A DNA stretch of 64,000 nucleotides from Clavaria fumosa (Eukaryota; Basidiomycota; Agaricomycetes; Agaricales; Clavariaceae), in NCBI GenBank assembly GCA_951802425.1, contig OX637800.1:124001-188000 (forward strand), given 5' to 3'. Positions 63,273-64,000 of this stretch are shown here, in pieces. A program made the position numbers and the translations under genes. The notes beneath the pieces are model-generated. The model did not search any database, was not told the DNA's origin, and was given only the letters and a program-made list of their open reading frames with translations. Each line of letters begins with the position of its first letter. Position 1 is the first letter of the stretch.

Positions 63273-64000
63273 ATGGCACCTGCACTGGCACTCAAGGCAC
63301 TCACACAACTCCATTCACGCAACGTACCAGCCCCAGCTAGGGCTCCGCTGACAACTGAGCAGCGGAATATCAACCGGGTTACTCGGGAAGAGAAACAAGA
63401 CGAGATTGACCTGGCTGTTCAAGCGTGGTTTTCCAGCACAGTTGCGCTGGCAGAGGAACTTGCAACCAAGCATTCAAAGAAGCCAAGGCACTTCCTAGAC
63501 CTATTCTTCCATGGCGGAGCAAAAATGTTAACACAAAGGAGCTCTACAAACTCATGGAATGCTTGGTCCAGTATCACAGCCGAACAAGAGAATGGTGGTA
63601 AGTTGACTACGTCATCTATGGAATCTTTATTAAAACAAGGCATAGACACCGACAGGCGCTCAAACCTGATTGACATCCAGGAGGAACAACATCACGAATA
63701 CCTTGCCCTCACACAGGAGGCCAAAGACAAACTTGTCCACGAGTTTGACTTGGAAAAGGGTCAACGCAAGACGGCTGTCCGTATATCCTCACGAGGGCGT
63801 ATTCAGGATGTATCAAATGCCGCACGAAACATTGAGTTGATTGTAAGTCTTACCGGCAATGTGCTGTGTCTGCCGCTCTTGACATCATCACACAGCTGCA
63901 AGGGCTCAGGGTTCGGGTTGGCATTGAAGGCTTTTTTGTCATTGCTCGAGCATCGAGCGCATTCCATATGGCTCCGCACTGGTACTTTACATCCCCTGAG
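63273..64000 (+). CDS. Uncharacterised multi-exon protein, runs off the right edge
   Basis: ATG at 63273 (MAPALALKALTQLHSRNVPA). Introns appear at about 63598-63649 (GTAAGT..ATAG) and 63843-63898 (GTAAGT..CACAG). Words include KHSKKPRHFLDLFFHGGAKM, EYLALTQEAKDKLVHEFDLE, SRGRIQDVSNAARNIELI and, in the last exon, LRVRVGIEGFFVIARASSAF followed by HMAPHWYFTSPE. I recall this pattern as a multi-copy family of unknown function in Agaricomycetes, sometimes near transposons, which suggests an element-linked gene. No catalytic motif visible. Confidence 0.6.
   Translation, partial: MAPALALKALTQLHSRNVPAPARAPLTTEQRNINRVTREEKQDEIDLAVQAWFSSTVALAEELATKHSKKPRHFLDLFFHGGAKMLTQRSSTNSWNAWSSITAEQENGGKLTTSSMESLLKQGIDTDRRSNLIDIQEEQHHEYLALTQEAKDKLVHEFDLEKGQRKTAVRISSRGRIQDVSNAARNIELIVSLTGNVLCLPLLTSSHSCKGSGFGLALKAFLSLLEHRAHSIWLRTGTLHPL

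Overview
The window looks like a TE-rich stretch of an Agaricomycete (mushroom-forming basidiomycete) nuclear genome. The evidence is short (about 50-60 bp) GT..AG introns, chromodomain Ty3/gypsy elements, a KDZ (Kyakuja-Dileera-Zisupton) transposase, a FunK1-type fungal kinase, a TET/JBP-like dioxygenase and small lineage-specific gene families. No bacterial operons, rRNA, convincing tRNA or CRISPR array was seen. Species was not determined.

Layout. 1-3128: minus-strand gypsy element (Gypsy-1 copy A), cut by the window edge and inserted into an older gypsy gag. 3129-6883 and 18966-22766: two copies of one 3.8-kb composite block (gypsy-2 gag, LTR, unclassified sequence, partial gypsy-1 LTR, repeat R). 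7473-9582: a 2.1-kb palindrome. 10013-14710: a decayed plus-strand Gypsy-1 copy B with extra ORFs after pol. 15591-16300: a Copia remnant. 16720-17664 and 22767-23422: a roughly 651-bp repeat. 17661-21249: remnant of gypsy-2 (minus). 23423-29964: a full-length chromodomain gypsy element (Gypsy-3) with two 541-bp LTRs and an ATTAG target duplication. 30396-32834: a 655-bp satellite array.

The CpG-normal part with host-like genes runs from about 32.8 to 46.7 kb. It holds a proline-rich gene, a TET/JBP-like 2OG-Fe(II) dioxygenase, and four related coiled-coil genes that share upstream sequence. One of the four contains a tandem array of exon-intron modules. 46.9-53.5 kb is again repeat-rich (third copy of the palindrome unit, degenerate minisatellites, a truncated Tc1/mariner gene, a gag-like CCHC gene). 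54.1-56.8 kb is a four-exon FunK1 kinase (minus), facing away from a KDZ transposase gene (57.2-61.5 kb) that is split by a Mutator-like MITE. 61.9-62.9 kb joins fragments of a UCH37-like deubiquitinase and a probable Opi1-like gene. An uncharacterised multi-exon gene runs off the right edge.

Two themes tie the window together. The first is CpG decay: the older TE blocks have almost no CG, and key breaks in the elements (three in-frame TGA in Gypsy-3 pol, an RT YxDD changed to YLDN) fit C-to-T or G-to-A change at CpG. This suggests methylated, silenced TE islands, next to a gene for a possible 5-methylcytosine oxidase. The second is translational recoding in retroelements: one family has in-frame UGA codons at gag/pro and pro/RT boundaries, and the other has a -1 frameshift heptamer with a hairpin. 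Exon limits, domain calls and family names were read by eye.
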